A stretch of 64,000 bases of DNA from CALFMR01 sp035550595 (GCA_035550595.1 DASZOV010000096.1:83914-147913); one strand, 5' to 3'; positions 1 to 8,485 are shown, counted from the stretch's first letter. Numbers and translations are program-made. The notes: generated by a model from the sequence alone, not told the origin.

Positions 1-1
1 C

Positions 2-547
2 GGCACGGTCTCGGGCGCGTACTTGCGCGTGGACCCGATCGCGAGCGACGCGCTGTACCGGCGCCTGCGCGCCACGCCCGCCGTGGCCGGCGTCGCCGTC
101 AAGCAGGCGACGATTGACAACTTCACGAACACGCTCGCCGCGAGCGTGGGCATCACACGGACGACGACCGTCCTCTTTGCGGCGATCATCGCCTTTGGCG
201 TCGTCTACAACACGGTGCGCGTGGCGTTGTCCGAGCGCGGCCGCGAGCTCGCAACGCTGCGGGTGATCGGGTTCACCAAGGGAGAAATCGCGCGTGTGCT
301 CTTCGGCGAGTGGATCGTGCTCACGATCGTCGCGCTCCCACTCGGCGTAGCCATCGGCTACGGGCTCGCCGCGCTCGTCGTGCAGGCGTTCAACACGGAT
401 GTCTATCGCCTGCCGTTCATCGTGTCGGCGAGGACGTGCGCGTGGTCGATCCTGACGGTCGTCGCGGCCGCGGCCGTATCCGGGCTCGTCGTGGGGCGCC
501 GCCTGAGCGCGCTCGATCTCATCGCCGTGCTGAAAACGCGGGAGTGA
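2..547 (+). CDS. FtsX-family ABC transporter permease, C-terminal part (cut by window start)
   Basis: The reading frame is open to the left edge, so the N-terminus lies outside the window. The visible part of about 181 residues has the classic FtsX/MacB permease end: a transmembrane helix (LFAAIIAFGVVYNTVRVAL), the cytoplasmic signature ERGRELATLRVIGFTKGEI, then two more hydrophobic helices and a short charged tail. FtsX permeases work with an ATPase in mechanotransmission or export across the inner membrane. The next gene begins 2 bp after the stop and encodes a HlyD-type periplasmic adaptor, so this is probably a tripartite export operon whose ATPase lies upstream. Family assignment is firm; the substrate is unknown. 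Confidence 0.9.
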   Translation, partial: GTVSGAYLRVDPIASDALYRRLRATPAVAGVAVKQATIDNFTNTLAASVGITRTTTVLFAAIIAFGVVYNTVRVALSERGRELATLRVIGFTKGEIARVLFGEWIVLTIVALPLGVAIGYGLAALVVQAFNTDVYRLPFIVSARTCAWSILTVVAAAAVSGLVVGRRLSALDLIAVLKTRE

Positions 548-549
548 CC

Positions 550-1737
550 ATGCACGTGTCCGTCCGTCGTGGCGTGTTCTGGGGCGTCGTCCTCGTCATT
601 GGCGTCGCCGGGATCGCCTGGCTGTTCCGGCCCGCCGCCGTTCCGGTCGATCTCGGCGAGGTGACGCGGGGCGATCTGCAAGTCACGCTCGATCATGAGG
701 GCCAGACGGCCGTTCGGCACCGCTACGTCGTGGCCGCGCCGGTCGGCGGCCGGCTGATGCGCATCGATCTCGAGCCGGGCGACGCCGTGACGGCCGGGCA
801 GACGGTCGCGACGATCGGGCCGGACGTGCCGCCGCTGCTCGACGCGCGTACGCGCACCGCGGCCGAGGCCCGCGTGAAGGCCGCCGACGCGGCCGTCGCG
901 CAGGCGCGTGCGACGCTGGCGCAGGCCGAATCCGCCAGTGAGCAGGCCGAGCGCGAACGCGCCCGGATGGCGCGGCTCTTCGCCGGCGATGCGATCGCGC
1001 GGAGCGATTTGGACGTGGCCGAGACCGAGGCCCGCGTGCGCGTCGAGGCCGTGGCTGCCGCCCGTGCCGCGCTCGCGGCCGCGATGCACGAAGCCGACGA
1101 GGCGCGCGCGGCGCTGACCTCGCCGGCTGGTGCCGGTGGTCAACCCGTCTTGGTACACGCGCCAGTCGGTGGCGTGATCTTGCGCCGCCTGCACGAGAGC
1201 GAGACGCCGGTGCCGGCAGGCGACGCGCTCGTCGAGATCGCGAATCCCGCGGACCTCGAGGTCATCGCCGATTACCTCTCGACCGATGCCGTCCAGATGC
1301 GTCCCGGACTACGGGCCATCGTCGAGCGCTGGGGCGGCGGCGGCGATCTCGCGGCGCACGTGCGACTCGTCGAGCCGGGGGCGTTCACCAAGGTGTCGGC
1401 GCTCGGCGTGGAAGAGCAGCGCGTCAACGTCCATCTCGTCTTCGACGATCCGGCGGGTGCCTGGCGCGCGCTCGGCGACGGCTATCGCGTCGAGACGCGC
1501 GTCGTGATCTGGTCGGCGTCGAATGTTCTGAAGGTTCCCTCGAGCGCGTTGTTCCGGACCGGCGACCAGTGGACGACATATGTCGTGCGCGACGGCCGGG
1601 CGGATCGGCGTCCCGTCGACGTGGGCCACGATACCGGACTCGAAGCAGAAGTGCGCAGCGGCCTGAACGAGCACGACCACGTGATCCTGCATCCGTCGGA
1701 CCGCGTCGCGCCGGGCGTGAGAGTCGCTGCGCGGTGA
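550..1737 (+). CDS. HlyD/RND-type periplasmic adaptor subunit
   Basis: A 395-residue protein. An N-terminal membrane anchor (about residues 7-26) is followed by a lipoyl/barrel-sandwich half (VAAPVGGRLMRIDLEPGD), a long alanine-rich coiled-coil hairpin (about 95-190), the second lipoyl half (VHAPVGGVILRRL) and a beta-barrel/membrane-proximal C-terminus. Adaptors of this kind bridge an inner-membrane transporter and an outer-membrane channel. The ATG at 550 follows the permease stop by 2 bp, so it is very likely co-transcribed and translationally coupled. Upstream extension is possible in frame but lies inside the permease gene. Substrate not deducible. Confidence 0.9.
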   Translation: MHVSVRRGVFWGVVLVIGVAGIAWLFRPAAVPVDLGEVTRGDLQVTLDHEGQTAVRHRYVVAAPVGGRLMRIDLEPGDAVTAGQTVATIGPDVPPLLDARTRTAAEARVKAADAAVAQARATLAQAESASEQAERERARMARLFAGDAIARSDLDVAETEARVRVEAVAAARAALAAAMHEADEARAALTSPAGAGGQPVLVHAPVGGVILRRLHESETPVPAGDALVEIANPADLEVIADYLSTDAVQMRPGLRAIVERWGGGGDLAAHVRLVEPGAFTKVSALGVEEQRVNVHLVFDDPAGAWRALGDGYRVETRVVIWSASNVLKVPSSALFRTGDQWTTYVVRDGRADRRPVDVGHDTGLEAEVRSGLNEHDHVILHPSDRVAPGVRVAAR

Positions 1738-1754
1738 CGGGCGCCGCGCAGTGC

Positions 1755-1760
1755 TATAGT
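1755..1760 (+). promoter_or_regulatory. Candidate -10 box (TATAGT) before the esterase gene
   Basis: A TATAGT hexamer stands out in GC-rich sequence 36 bp before the esterase ATG. No good -35 element is visible at the right distance because the upstream bases are the end of the adaptor gene. It suggests an own promoter for the esterase. Confidence 0.35.
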
Positions 1761-1796
1761 CGGCGGCCTCACGTACATCCCGAGAGGACGAGACAG

Positions 1797-2945
1797 ATGA
1801 GATTTCCATCCGCTGGCATGGGCATCGGTGTCGCAATCGTGATCGGGTTGATGGGGAGTGTGCCGCTCGTCGCGCAGCGTGGCGGCTCGCCGGCGTCCTC
1901 ACCGGCCGTACGGCCCGCGCCACGGCCGACGCCGCCGACGCGCGATCCGCACACCGCCGGTTACGTTCAAGCGCGTGAGTTACCCGACGGCACCATCCCG
2001 CCCGTCGACGAGGACGGGAACTTCATCATCGGACCGACGCATCCGCCGGCACCGGAGATGACGGCAGAGAATCTGACGCACGGACATCTCGTCAGCTTCA
2101 CCATGCGATCGGACGAGAGCACGATCTATCCCGGGATCGCGCGCGACGCCGGCACGTTCGGAACGCCCGATCCCATGAATCCCGCGCGACTGATCGTGAC
2201 GACGAGCCACCCGGCGCCGTATACGCGCCACGTGACCGTCTATGTGCCGGATGCCTACGTCGCCGGTACACCCGCGCCGTTCATCGTCGGCGCCGACGGT
2301 CCTGATCAGATGCTGTTCACGGCGCTCGACGGGCTCATCCCCGCGCACCGCGTGCCGGCGATGATCGCGATTTCGATCGGTAACGGCAGCGGCGACGCGC
2401 AGGGCAGCGAGCGCGGTCTCGAATACGACACGATGTCAGGCCGCTATGCGGAGTTCGTCGAGACGGAAATCCTGCCGCGCGTCGAACGCGAAGCGGGCGT
2501 CACGCTCACGCACGATCCCGATCTCCGCGCGACGATGGGCGGCAGCTCCGGTGGATCGGCGGCGCTCATCATGGCGTGGTATCACCCTGACCTCTACCAT
2601 CGCGTGCTGACGTATTCGGGCACGTACGTCAACCAGCAGTGGCCCTCGAATCCGGAAACGCCGGGCGGCGCGTGGGAGTTCCATCGCACGCTCATTCCGG
2701 CGAGCCCGGTGAAGCCGATCCGGATCTGGATGGAGGTCGGCGATCGCGATCTCTACAACCCGAACGTCATGCGCGACGGGATGCACGACTGGGTCGTCGC
2801 CAACGAGCGGATGGCCGAGGCGCTCGCGGCCAAGGGCTATCACTATCAGTTCGTTTTCGCGAAAAACGCGGGACACGTCGATCGCGGCGTCAAGGCGCAG
2901 ACGCTGCCCGAGGCGCTCGAGTGGCTGTGGAAAGGCGCCGAGTAG
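1797..2945 (+). CDS. Secreted esterase, enterochelin-esterase-like alpha/beta hydrolase
   Basis: A 382-residue protein with an N-terminal signal peptide (GVAIVIGLMGSVPLVAQ). The putative esterase (PF00756-type) fold is shown by the nucleophile elbow GGSSGG with a GxSxG serine near residue 250, a following helix region (ALIMAWYHPDLYHRVLTYSG), an acidic segment EVGDRDLYNPN near 313 and a late histidine in GHVDRG near 360, giving a plausible Ser-Asp-His triad. Family members hydrolyse ester bonds in the periplasm or outside the cell, for example of siderophores or feruloyl sugars; the substrate here cannot be told. The ATG at 1797 gives the signal peptide. It stands alone between the export pair and a convergent potassium/proton operon. 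Confidence 0.85.
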   Translation: MRFPSAGMGIGVAIVIGLMGSVPLVAQRGGSPASSPAVRPAPRPTPPTRDPHTAGYVQARELPDGTIPPVDEDGNFIIGPTHPPAPEMTAENLTHGHLVSFTMRSDESTIYPGIARDAGTFGTPDPMNPARLIVTTSHPAPYTRHVTVYVPDAYVAGTPAPFIVGADGPDQMLFTALDGLIPAHRVPAMIAISIGNGSGDAQGSERGLEYDTMSGRYAEFVETEILPRVEREAGVTLTHDPDLRATMGGSSGGSAALIMAWYHPDLYHRVLTYSGTYVNQQWPSNPETPGGAWEFHRTLIPASPVKPIRIWMEVGDRDLYNPNVMRDGMHDWVVANERMAEALAAKGYHYQFVFAKNAGHVDRGVKAQTLPEALEWLWKGAE

Positions 2946-2949
2946 GCGT

Positions 2950-3043
2950 CATCTTCTCTGCAACGCGTTGGGGCCCCACCCCCAACGCTACGCGCTTCGC
3001 CGCCCTCGCTCCGCTCGGGGGCTCGCGGTGTCATCTTTATTTG
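2950..3043 (-). repeat. Dispersed GGTGGGGCCCC element, copy 1
   Basis: One copy of an intergenic element found eight times in this window. On the minus strand it reads AAAGATGACACCGCGAGC, then CGAGCGGAGCGAGGGCGGCG, AAGCGCGTAGCG, and the core GTTGGGGGTGGGGCCCC (GGGG/CCCC centre at 2970-2977). It lies between convergent genes, and its outer edge overlaps the TAA stop codon of the TrkA-like gene. No open reading frame or transposase is present. Confidence 0.85.
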
Positions 3044-3720
3044 GTCGCGCTAGCGCCTGTCAGCACTTTCAGCGCCTGGCCGACTTCGTCGGTGCGCGAG
3101 ACGAGCAGCACGGTCGTGCCGACGTGCACGGCCGATGACCCGCGTGGGGCCTCGACGGTGCCGTCCGCCTGATACAGCGCGGCGACGACCGAGGACGATG
3201 GAAAGCCGGGCAGCGCGGCGAGCTCGCTGATCGTCCGGCCGGCCGCGGCGCTGCCTTCGGGAATCGTCACCTCGAAAGCGACGGCCGATCCGTTGCCGAG
3301 GAGCATCGCGTGGCGGATCGCTTCGTGTTCGATCGCCGTAGCCACCGCGCCGATGATCAGGTCCGTCTCCGACAGCACGCGATCGATACCCGCCGCCGCA
3401 TAGACCGGCCCGTACGCGTTGTCGCGCATGCGAACCATGACGCGATCGACGCCCGCCGCGCGCGCGAGCAGCGCGACGGCCAGGTTGTCGGCGTCGCGCC
3501 GGAGCATGGCGACGACGACGTCGCTGTGGGCAATGTCCGCCTCGTCGAGCATCGCGGCCATCGTCGCGTCGCCGGTGAGCGCGATGAGACCGTACTGTTC
3601 CGAGGCGCGGCGCGTGACCGCGGCGTCGTGGTCGATGACGGTGACGATGTGGCCGATGCGCGTGAGGTGCGTGGCGACTTCGAGTCCGGCACGGCCGGCG
3701 CCGACAATGACAATCTTCAT
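3037..3720 (-). CDS. TrkA-like NAD-binding regulatory subunit (RCK_N/RCK_C)
   Basis: A 227-residue cytoplasmic protein. The N-terminal Rossmann domain starts at once with VGAGRAG and an acidic residue after the second strand (VIDHD), as in TrkA_N/RCK domains that bind NAD(H); the C-terminal part (about 140-220) resembles RCK_C. Such proteins gate potassium channels or antiporters in response to nucleotide state. Its ATG shares one base with the TGA stop of the antiporter gene just upstream, so the pair is translationally coupled and this is most likely the regulatory subunit of that antiporter rather than of a distant Trk channel. Confidence 0.88.
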   Translation of the reverse strand: MKIVIVGAGRAGLEVATHLTRIGHIVTVIDHDAAVTRRASEQYGLIALTGDATMAAMLDEADIAHSDVVVAMLRRDADNLAVALLARAAGVDRVMVRMRDNAYGPVYAAAGIDRVLSETDLIIGAVATAIEHEAIRHAMLLGNGSAVAFEVTIPEGSAAAGRTISELAALPGFPSSSVVAALYQADGTVEAPRGSSAVHVGTTVLLVSRTDEVGQALKVLTGASATK

Positions 3721-5246
3721 CAGTCGTCGTGCTCCATGTGAAAGACCTGGAGGATCTGCTCGTCGAGGGCGGCAACCTCGGTGCGAGCCGTGTGTTCGGT
3801 GATGAGCCCGCGGCGCTCCGCGTCGAGGATGGCCGACTTGCGCGCCGACAGCACGGCGTGTAGCGCGACGTCCGAGCCAGCCGCCGTGCCGGGCTCGACG
3901 CGCAGGACGCGCTCGGCGTCGATGATGTCGCGCTGGAACGCGGCCCAGCGCTCGGCGTGCTCGTGGCGCGACACGAGACCGGACGCGAGCAGGCCGTCGA
4001 GCTCAGCCTGTGCCCGTCTCGCGCCGATGAGCACCGCGCGAGACCGGTCCGCGGCCTCGCCGCCCGCGCCGCCAGCCAGGCCGATCGCCGTGAGGAAACG
4101 GCGGAAGGGGAGCGCCTGCGTCACCAGCGTGATGAGCGTGACGCCGAAGACGATCGCGATGAGTCGCTCGCGATAAGGAATCGTCGCGGGCAAGGCGAGC
4201 ACCGCGGCCATCGACAGCGCGCCCTTGACGTTGCCGAACACCATCACGTGCTGCCACCGCCACGGCACGTCGTCTCTGGTGACGGCGCGCAGCGTACCCA
4301 TGCAGCCGTAGACGGCGACGGCGCGGCCGGCGTGCAATGCCACGACGGCCAAGAGGATCGGCACGGCTTCGCGCAGCAGAAGGTCCGATCGCAGTTGCAT
4401 GCCGACGAGCAGGAACAGCCAGACGTTCAGGACGAAGCCGGCGGTTTCCCAGAATCCCTGCAGGGCGAGCACGCGCGACGGCTCCAGTCGCATGCGCATC
4501 TCGTGGCCGACGAGCACGCCGGCGAGTACGACTGCGATGACGGGCGATCCGCCGAGATGATCGGCGACGAGCGACGTCGCGAAGACGACGACGAGCGAGG
4601 CGAGAGTGGCCGTGAGATCGTCCGGCGCGCGGCGCAGGACGATCGCGCCGAGCGTGCCGAACGCCGTGCCGAGCAGCGCGCCCGCGATGATGGCGACGAC
4701 CAGCATGTGCGTGATGTCGATGCCGTTGACGTGACCGGCCATCACGACCGTCGACGCGACGCTCACGAGCACGAGGGCCGTGCCGTCGTTGAAGAGGCTC
4801 TCGCCCTCCATGATGGCGGCCAGCCGGTGCGGCACGCGCACGCTGCGGAAGGCGAGCAGCACGCTGACCGTGTCGGTGATGGCCAGCACGGCGCCCAGGA
4901 GCAAGGCGATGGGCAGCGGCAGGTGAATGAGCCACTCGGCCAGGAACGCCGTGACGACGAGCGAGATCGCCACGCCGGGCAGCGCCAGCGCCAGGATGGG
5001 CCGCGCCGTCTGACGCATGCTGGCCGCGTCGGCCGAGAGCGCGCCCTGGAAGACCAGGATCGGGAGGAACACCATCAGCACGACGCCGGGCTCCATCGGC
5101 GTCTCGGGCAGCACGTTCATCAACACGAGCAGCAGGCCGACGACGACGAGCGCGACGTTGTAGGGCACGCTGATGCGCTTCGCGCTGATCGCGACCGCCG
5201 ACCCGACGGCCAGCACGAGCAGCAACTGGTCGAGATACTCACGCAC
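3720..5246 (-). CDS. CPA1-family cation:proton antiporter (NhaP-like)
   Basis: A 508-residue protein starting with GTG. The first about 400 residues form roughly a dozen hydrophobic helices; the motif EGESLFNDGTALVLV is the family's FND signature in the ion-binding helix. A hydrophilic tail of about 100 residues (helical, charged) is cytoplasmic. CPA1 antiporters exchange Na+ or K+ for protons across the inner membrane. The stop overlaps the start of the TrkA-like gene by one base, which predicts a complex with that NAD-binding subunit. Whether Na+ or K+ is the substrate cannot be read from sequence alone. Confidence 0.9.
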   Translation of the reverse strand: MREYLDQLLLVLAVGSAVAISAKRISVPYNVALVVVGLLLVLMNVLPETPMEPGVVLMVFLPILVFQGALSADAASMRQTARPILALALPGVAISLVVTAFLAEWLIHLPLPIALLLGAVLAITDTVSVLLAFRSVRVPHRLAAIMEGESLFNDGTALVLVSVASTVVMAGHVNGIDITHMLVVAIIAGALLGTAFGTLGAIVLRRAPDDLTATLASLVVVFATSLVADHLGGSPVIAVVLAGVLVGHEMRMRLEPSRVLALQGFWETAGFVLNVWLFLLVGMQLRSDLLLREAVPILLAVVALHAGRAVAVYGCMGTLRAVTRDDVPWRWQHVMVFGNVKGALSMAAVLALPATIPYRERLIAIVFGVTLITLVTQALPFRRFLTAIGLAGGAGGEAADRSRAVLIGARRAQAELDGLLASGLVSRHEHAERWAAFQRDIIDAERVLRVEPGTAAGSDVALHAVLSARKSAILDAERRGLITEHTARTEVAALDEQILQVFHMEHDD

Positions 5247-5318
5247 GGCGCGGCCCCACGGTCATCGAGCGCATGTGTGCATGATAGGGCACTGAAGAAG
5301 GAGACACGGGACAGGACC

Positions 5319-5480
5319 AAAAAAGATGACACCGCGAGCCCCGAGCGTAGCAAGGGGCGAAGCGCGCCAATAAAAGTCCGCGAAGCCCGCGACGGAGGAG
5401 CGGCGCTGAGCGGGCGAGCGGGGGTGGGGCCCCGCGAGCGGATAAAAAAGATGTGCCCCAACGCACGGCAAAGAAGATGG
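5319..5480 (+). repeat. Dispersed GGTGGGGCCCC element, copy 2 (long form)
   Basis: Plus-strand copy of the dispersed element. It contains GATGACACCGCGAGCCCC, a second block AGTCCGCGAAGCCCGCGAC, then GGAGCGGCGCTGAGCGGG and the core GGGGGTGGGGCCCC (centre 5426-5433), ending in an AAGAAGATGG tail. It is closely similar to copy 4 at 8.4 kb. It fills most of the 306-bp gap between the antiporter and a PadR gene, directly upstream of the PadR promoter. Confidence 0.85.
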
Positions 5481-5491
5481 CTTGCGCCCGC

Positions 5492-5520
5492 TTGACCGCC
5501 GCGAAGCGGCGCCCTAGACT
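5492..5520 (+). promoter_or_regulatory. Sigma-70-type promoter of the first PadR gene
   Basis: TTGACC (5492-5497) and TAGACT (5515-5520) are separated by 17 bp, a good housekeeping-type promoter 33 bp before the start codon. The spacer contains a perfect inverted repeat (GCCGC-GAA-GCGGC), which could be an operator for PadR autoregulation. The same -10 hexamer is used by the second PadR gene. Confidence 0.7.
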
Positions 5521-5552
5521 CTACCCATCGCCTCTCGATAGGAGCGCTTCGC

Positions 5553-5885
5553 ATGAGCCGCACGTCGCCCGATCTCCTGCCCGGCACACTCGATCTGCTC
5601 ATCCTGCGCGTGCTTGCGCGCGAACCACTGCACGGCTACGGGATCGCGCAGCGGCTGAAGACGATCTCGCGCGACGTGCTGCAGGTGGGCGAGAGCTCGC
5701 TCTATCCGGCGCTGCAGCGGCTGCTGCTAAACGGCTACGTCGACGCCGAGTGGGCCCCGTCCGAGAACAATCGCCGCGCGCGCTACTACACGCTCACCCG
5801 CGACGGCCGCAAGCACCTCGCCGCCGAACGCGAAGAATTCGACGCTATTGTCTCGGCGATCCAGCGCGTCTTGCAGACGGCGTGA
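5553..5885 (+). CDS. PadR-family transcriptional regulator (orphan, no permease partner)
   Basis: A 110-residue winged-helix repressor. It has the family's opening (LLPGTLDLLILRVLAREPLHGYGIAQRL), the recognition region with SSLYPALQRLLLNGYVDAEW and the wing NNRRARYYTLT. A purine-rich ribosome site (AGGAGC) precedes the ATG. In acidobacteria such genes usually sit directly before a large ADOP permease gene; here the next gene is on the other strand and a dispersed repeat starts 19 bp after the stop. It may have lost its partner or act elsewhere. Likely autoregulated. Confidence 0.92.
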   Translation: MSRTSPDLLPGTLDLLILRVLAREPLHGYGIAQRLKTISRDVLQVGESSLYPALQRLLLNGYVDAEWAPSENNRRARYYTLTRDGRKHLAAEREEFDAIVSAIQRVLQTA

Positions 5886-5903
5886 GAGAGCCGACAGGGG
5901 CCG

Positions 5904-5950
5904 CCTTCTTTTTTTAAGTCGCGTTGGGGCCCCACCCCCAACGCCTGGCC
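5904..5950 (-). repeat. Dispersed GGTGGGGCCCC element, copy 3 (short form)
   Basis: Minus-strand partial copy: GCGTTGGGGGTGGGGCCCC followed by AACGCGACTTAAAAAAAGAAG (core 5926-5933). Only the core half is kept. It lies between convergent genes and, with copy 2 in opposite orientation, brackets the orphan PadR gene. Confidence 0.75.
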
Positions 5951-6017
5951 AGACTATCGCTCCGCCCTCAGCACGCGCGCCTTGCGCGCGGCTTCGGGCC
6001 TGTCAACCTCTTTAAAT

Positions 6018-7298
6018 TCAAAACGCATACCCAATATCGATCGTCAGCGGCACGCGCATGCCCGGGTTGCGCGTTTCGAGGTTGCCGTTCGAGAGGTGGC
6101 TCACGCTCGCGCCGACGATGAGGTGACGGTCGCGGCCGAGGAAGGCGCCGACGCCAATCGCGTCCTGAAAGATGAAGTGGTTCGTCCCGACCGGTTGGCC
6201 GTCGACGACGAGCTGGGAGATGAACGTCGGTCCGGCCACGGCGTACCACGCGTAGAGATCCGCGAGCGGGCGGTGCAGGAGCATGAAGCGGAGCCGTGGA
6301 TACGCGGAGAAGGTGTTGAACGACGTGCGGTCGACGCGGCTCCGCCACATGGCCACGCGCGCGCCGATGTCGAGCGCGAAGACGCGCGGTGTGTGAAAGA
6401 CGTTCTGCAGATAGTCGCCCGCCAGCCCTGGACCGACGTCGACGTGTCCGCCCCAGAAAATCGGCACCGTGTGTGACACGAAATGGCTGACGCCGTACGC
6501 CGTGCCGGTGCCGATCCCGAGTTGCACCATGTGTGCGGGGAAGAGGTGATTCGTCTCTTCGGCGGCTGCGAGACGCGCGTCCGGCAGGCGTCGCATCGTG
6601 TAGCGGATGCCGGCCGCGAGGTAGAGCGCGCGCGGCTGGCGATGCTCCTCGTTCGCGGGAATGAAGGAGACGTCGGCAACGATGTCCCAGTGCGGCGTGC
6701 GATGGATGTCGACGCCCGCGCCCAGGACGATCGACCGCAGGTGGTCGTCGCGGACAACGGGCGTGCCGCCGAGATCGAAGCCGCGCCGGCTGCTGAGCGC
6801 CAGTCCGACGTCGCCGTGCAGCGTGACGCGCGGCGACACGGGCACGCGCCCTTTGACCGTGAACGTGCCGAACGCCATCCACACCGAGTGATCGATGCCC
6901 GTGCCGTTCACGTCCTCGTAGGTCAGGAAGCGCGCCGGACGGATGTAGGTCGTCTCCGCGGCGACGTATCGACCGAACTCATGGCCGAAGAGCGCGACGG
7001 CAAACGTCGTCGGCGGCACGCGAACGGCGCCGGTCGTAGCGCCTGGCTCGAGTTGCAGCGCAGAAAACGGATTGTTCAGGTAGCCGACGCGAAGGCCGAC
7101 GTACGAGTCGGCCAGCCACGCCGGATACTGCAGCCGCGTGTCGGGCGCCGCGTCGCGCGAGGTCGCGGCCGTCGTTCGAGCGGTGGCGTCATCCGCCCGT
7201 GAAGTCGATGTCGTCTCCTGCGCCCGCGCCACGTGAGCGTCGCCGGCGAGTGCGACACACACGAGAGCGATGGCGACTGCGAGGCGTCGTGATGGCAT
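6018..7298 (-). CDS. Outer-membrane protein: N-terminal barrel plus PagL-like C-terminal barrel
   Basis: A 426-residue secreted protein with a signal peptide (LAVAIALVCVALAGDAHVARAQ); the start at 7298 is chosen because it opens this peptide, although an in-frame ATG exists at 7355. Alternating amphipathic strands run through the whole protein and fall into two halves of about 200 residues, each ending in an aromatic-rich strand. The second half ends with HLSNGNLETRNPGM (His about 401, Ser 403, Asn 404, Asn 411), which matches the H-x-S-N and later Asn pattern of PagL lipid A 3-O-deacylases, and the protein ends in Phe. The residue where the PagL acidic catalytic residue is expected appears to be Arg, so activity is uncertain. 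Confidence 0.7.
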   Translation of the reverse strand: MPSRRLAVAIALVCVALAGDAHVARAQETTSTSRADDATARTTAATSRDAAPDTRLQYPAWLADSYVGLRVGYLNNPFSALQLEPGATTGAVRVPPTTFAVALFGHEFGRYVAAETTYIRPARFLTYEDVNGTGIDHSVWMAFGTFTVKGRVPVSPRVTLHGDVGLALSSRRGFDLGGTPVVRDDHLRSIVLGAGVDIHRTPHWDIVADVSFIPANEEHRQPRALYLAAGIRYTMRRLPDARLAAAEETNHLFPAHMVQLGIGTGTAYGVSHFVSHTVPIFWGGHVDVGPGLAGDYLQNVFHTPRVFALDIGARVAMWRSRVDRTSFNTFSAYPRLRFMLLHRPLADLYAWYAVAGPTFISQLVVDGQPVGTNHFIFQDAIGVGAFLGRDRHLIVGASVSHLSNGNLETRNPGMRVPLTIDIGYAF

Positions 7299-7351
7299 GT
7301 GAAGGCGGCGTGAGGCGGACGACAGGAACGAGAGGTCAGTCGCCGCGCGCA

Positions 7352-8287
7352 TCATTGCGGTCCGGACGACGGAGACGCCGCACTCGCGAGTTTCTGTCGA
7401 GCGATGGGACGCGCGAGGGCCGCGGCGACAGCGTGCGAACCGGACGCCATGACTTTCTCGTAATAGGCACGCGCCTGGTCGGCGTGTCCGAGACGCTCGT
7501 GCGCCTGTCCAAGGAGCAGGAGGATGAACGGATCGGTCTGGTCGGCCTGCTCGAGATGCGAGACGGCCGCCGCCGCGTCGCCGAGATAAAACGCGTCGTA
7601 GCCCAGGAGATACGGATACTGGACGCGCTGGTCGTCGTTGCCGCCTTTGTCGAGGAGCGCCTTGACGCGGGCTTCGTCGCGATGCGCGGCCGCTGCCTGT
7701 CCGCGCCGCGCCGCCAGCCGCGCCTCGGCGTGGGCCCAGCGCATTTCGGCGAGATCGACGCGCCAGTCCGCGAGATCGGCTTCACGGAGCGCCGTGTCGT
7801 GCGCGCGCCGGTACCACGTCTCCGCCTCGTCGAGGTCGCCGTGCTCGAGATAGACGCGGGCGAGCTCGCTCGCGACGTCGGCGGCCGCGCCGAAGTTGGA
7901 CGCCGCGACGTGGCGATCGAAGACGCCGCTGAAGAGACGCGCGCCCTCGGTCGTATCGCCGACGAAGGTCCACGAGATCGCGAGCATGCGCTCGGTCTGA
8001 TCGCGACTGGCCGGCGGCGCGAGCGTCAGGGCGTGCGTGAAGTGCGCGCGGGCCTCGTCGTACCGGCCCGCGAGATCGAGGGCGCGCGCCAGGCCGTAGT
8101 GCGCGTCGAACGAATCGGGCGCCGCGGCGAGCGCCTGCTCGTAGAGCGTGATGGCAGCGTCAGGGTGGCCGCTGACGTCGAGTCGATGAGCCTCGGCAAT
8201 GATCATGGTCGGATTGGGTGTCGGCGCCGCACGGCCGCACGCCGAAGCGGCGGCCGCGACCAGGACGAGGACGACGCCGGCGCGCAT
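7352..8287 (-). CDS. TPR-repeat lipoprotein
   Basis: A 311-residue protein. The internal start at 8287 gives a signal peptide with a lipobox-like end (VAAAASAC), so it is probably a lipoprotein; a longer frame to 8347 runs into a dispersed repeat and is rejected. Tetratricopeptide repeats follow, for example PDAAITLYEQALAAAPDSFD, GRYDEARAHFTHALTLAPP, GDLDEAETWYRRAH and GHADQARAYYEKVM. TPR lipoproteins act as scaffolds in the periplasm. It lies immediately upstream of the two-barrel outer-membrane protein on the same strand, so the two may form an operon. No enzymatic motif seen. Confidence 0.8.
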   Translation of the reverse strand: MRAGVVLVLVAAAASACGRAAPTPNPTMIIAEAHRLDVSGHPDAAITLYEQALAAAPDSFDAHYGLARALDLAGRYDEARAHFTHALTLAPPASRDQTERMLAISWTFVGDTTEGARLFSGVFDRHVAASNFGAAADVASELARVYLEHGDLDEAETWYRRAHDTALREADLADWRVDLAEMRWAHAEARLAARRGQAAAAHRDEARVKALLDKGGNDDQRVQYPYLLGYDAFYLGDAAAAVSHLEQADQTDPFILLLLGQAHERLGHADQARAYYEKVMASGSHAVAAALARPIARQKLASAASPSSGPQ

Positions 8288-8340
8288 GGCGGCATTATTC
8301 AGGAAAAGCGTCGCAGGACGAAAGCGTGCCGCAGGTCGAT

Positions 8341-8482
8341 GTGCCATCTTTTTTTGCCCGCTCGCGGGGCCCCACCCCCGCTCGCCCGCTCAGCGCCGCT
8401 CCTAGGTCGCGGGCTTCGCGGACTTCTCTTGATCGCTCGCGCCTTCGCTCCGCTCGGGGCTCGCGGTGTCATCGTTTGTTTG
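8341..8482 (-). repeat. Dispersed GGTGGGGCCCC element, copy 4 (long form)
   Basis: Minus-strand copy, nearly the same as copy 2: GATGACACCGCGAGCCCC, AGTCCGCGAAGCCCGCGAC, GGAGCGGCGCTGAGCGGG and core GGGGGTGGGGCCCC (centre 8366-8373), flanked by A-rich ends. It lies between divergent genes, just upstream of the second PadR promoter, so both PadR genes have this element at their 5' side. Confidence 0.85.
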
Positions 8483-8485
8483 CTC

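Noticed and set aside
3957..5495. 512-codon plus-strand frame opposite the antiporter
   Set aside because: Composed mainly of Arg, His, Asp, Gln and Glu in shadow pattern; the minus strand encodes a clear twelve-helix antiporter.
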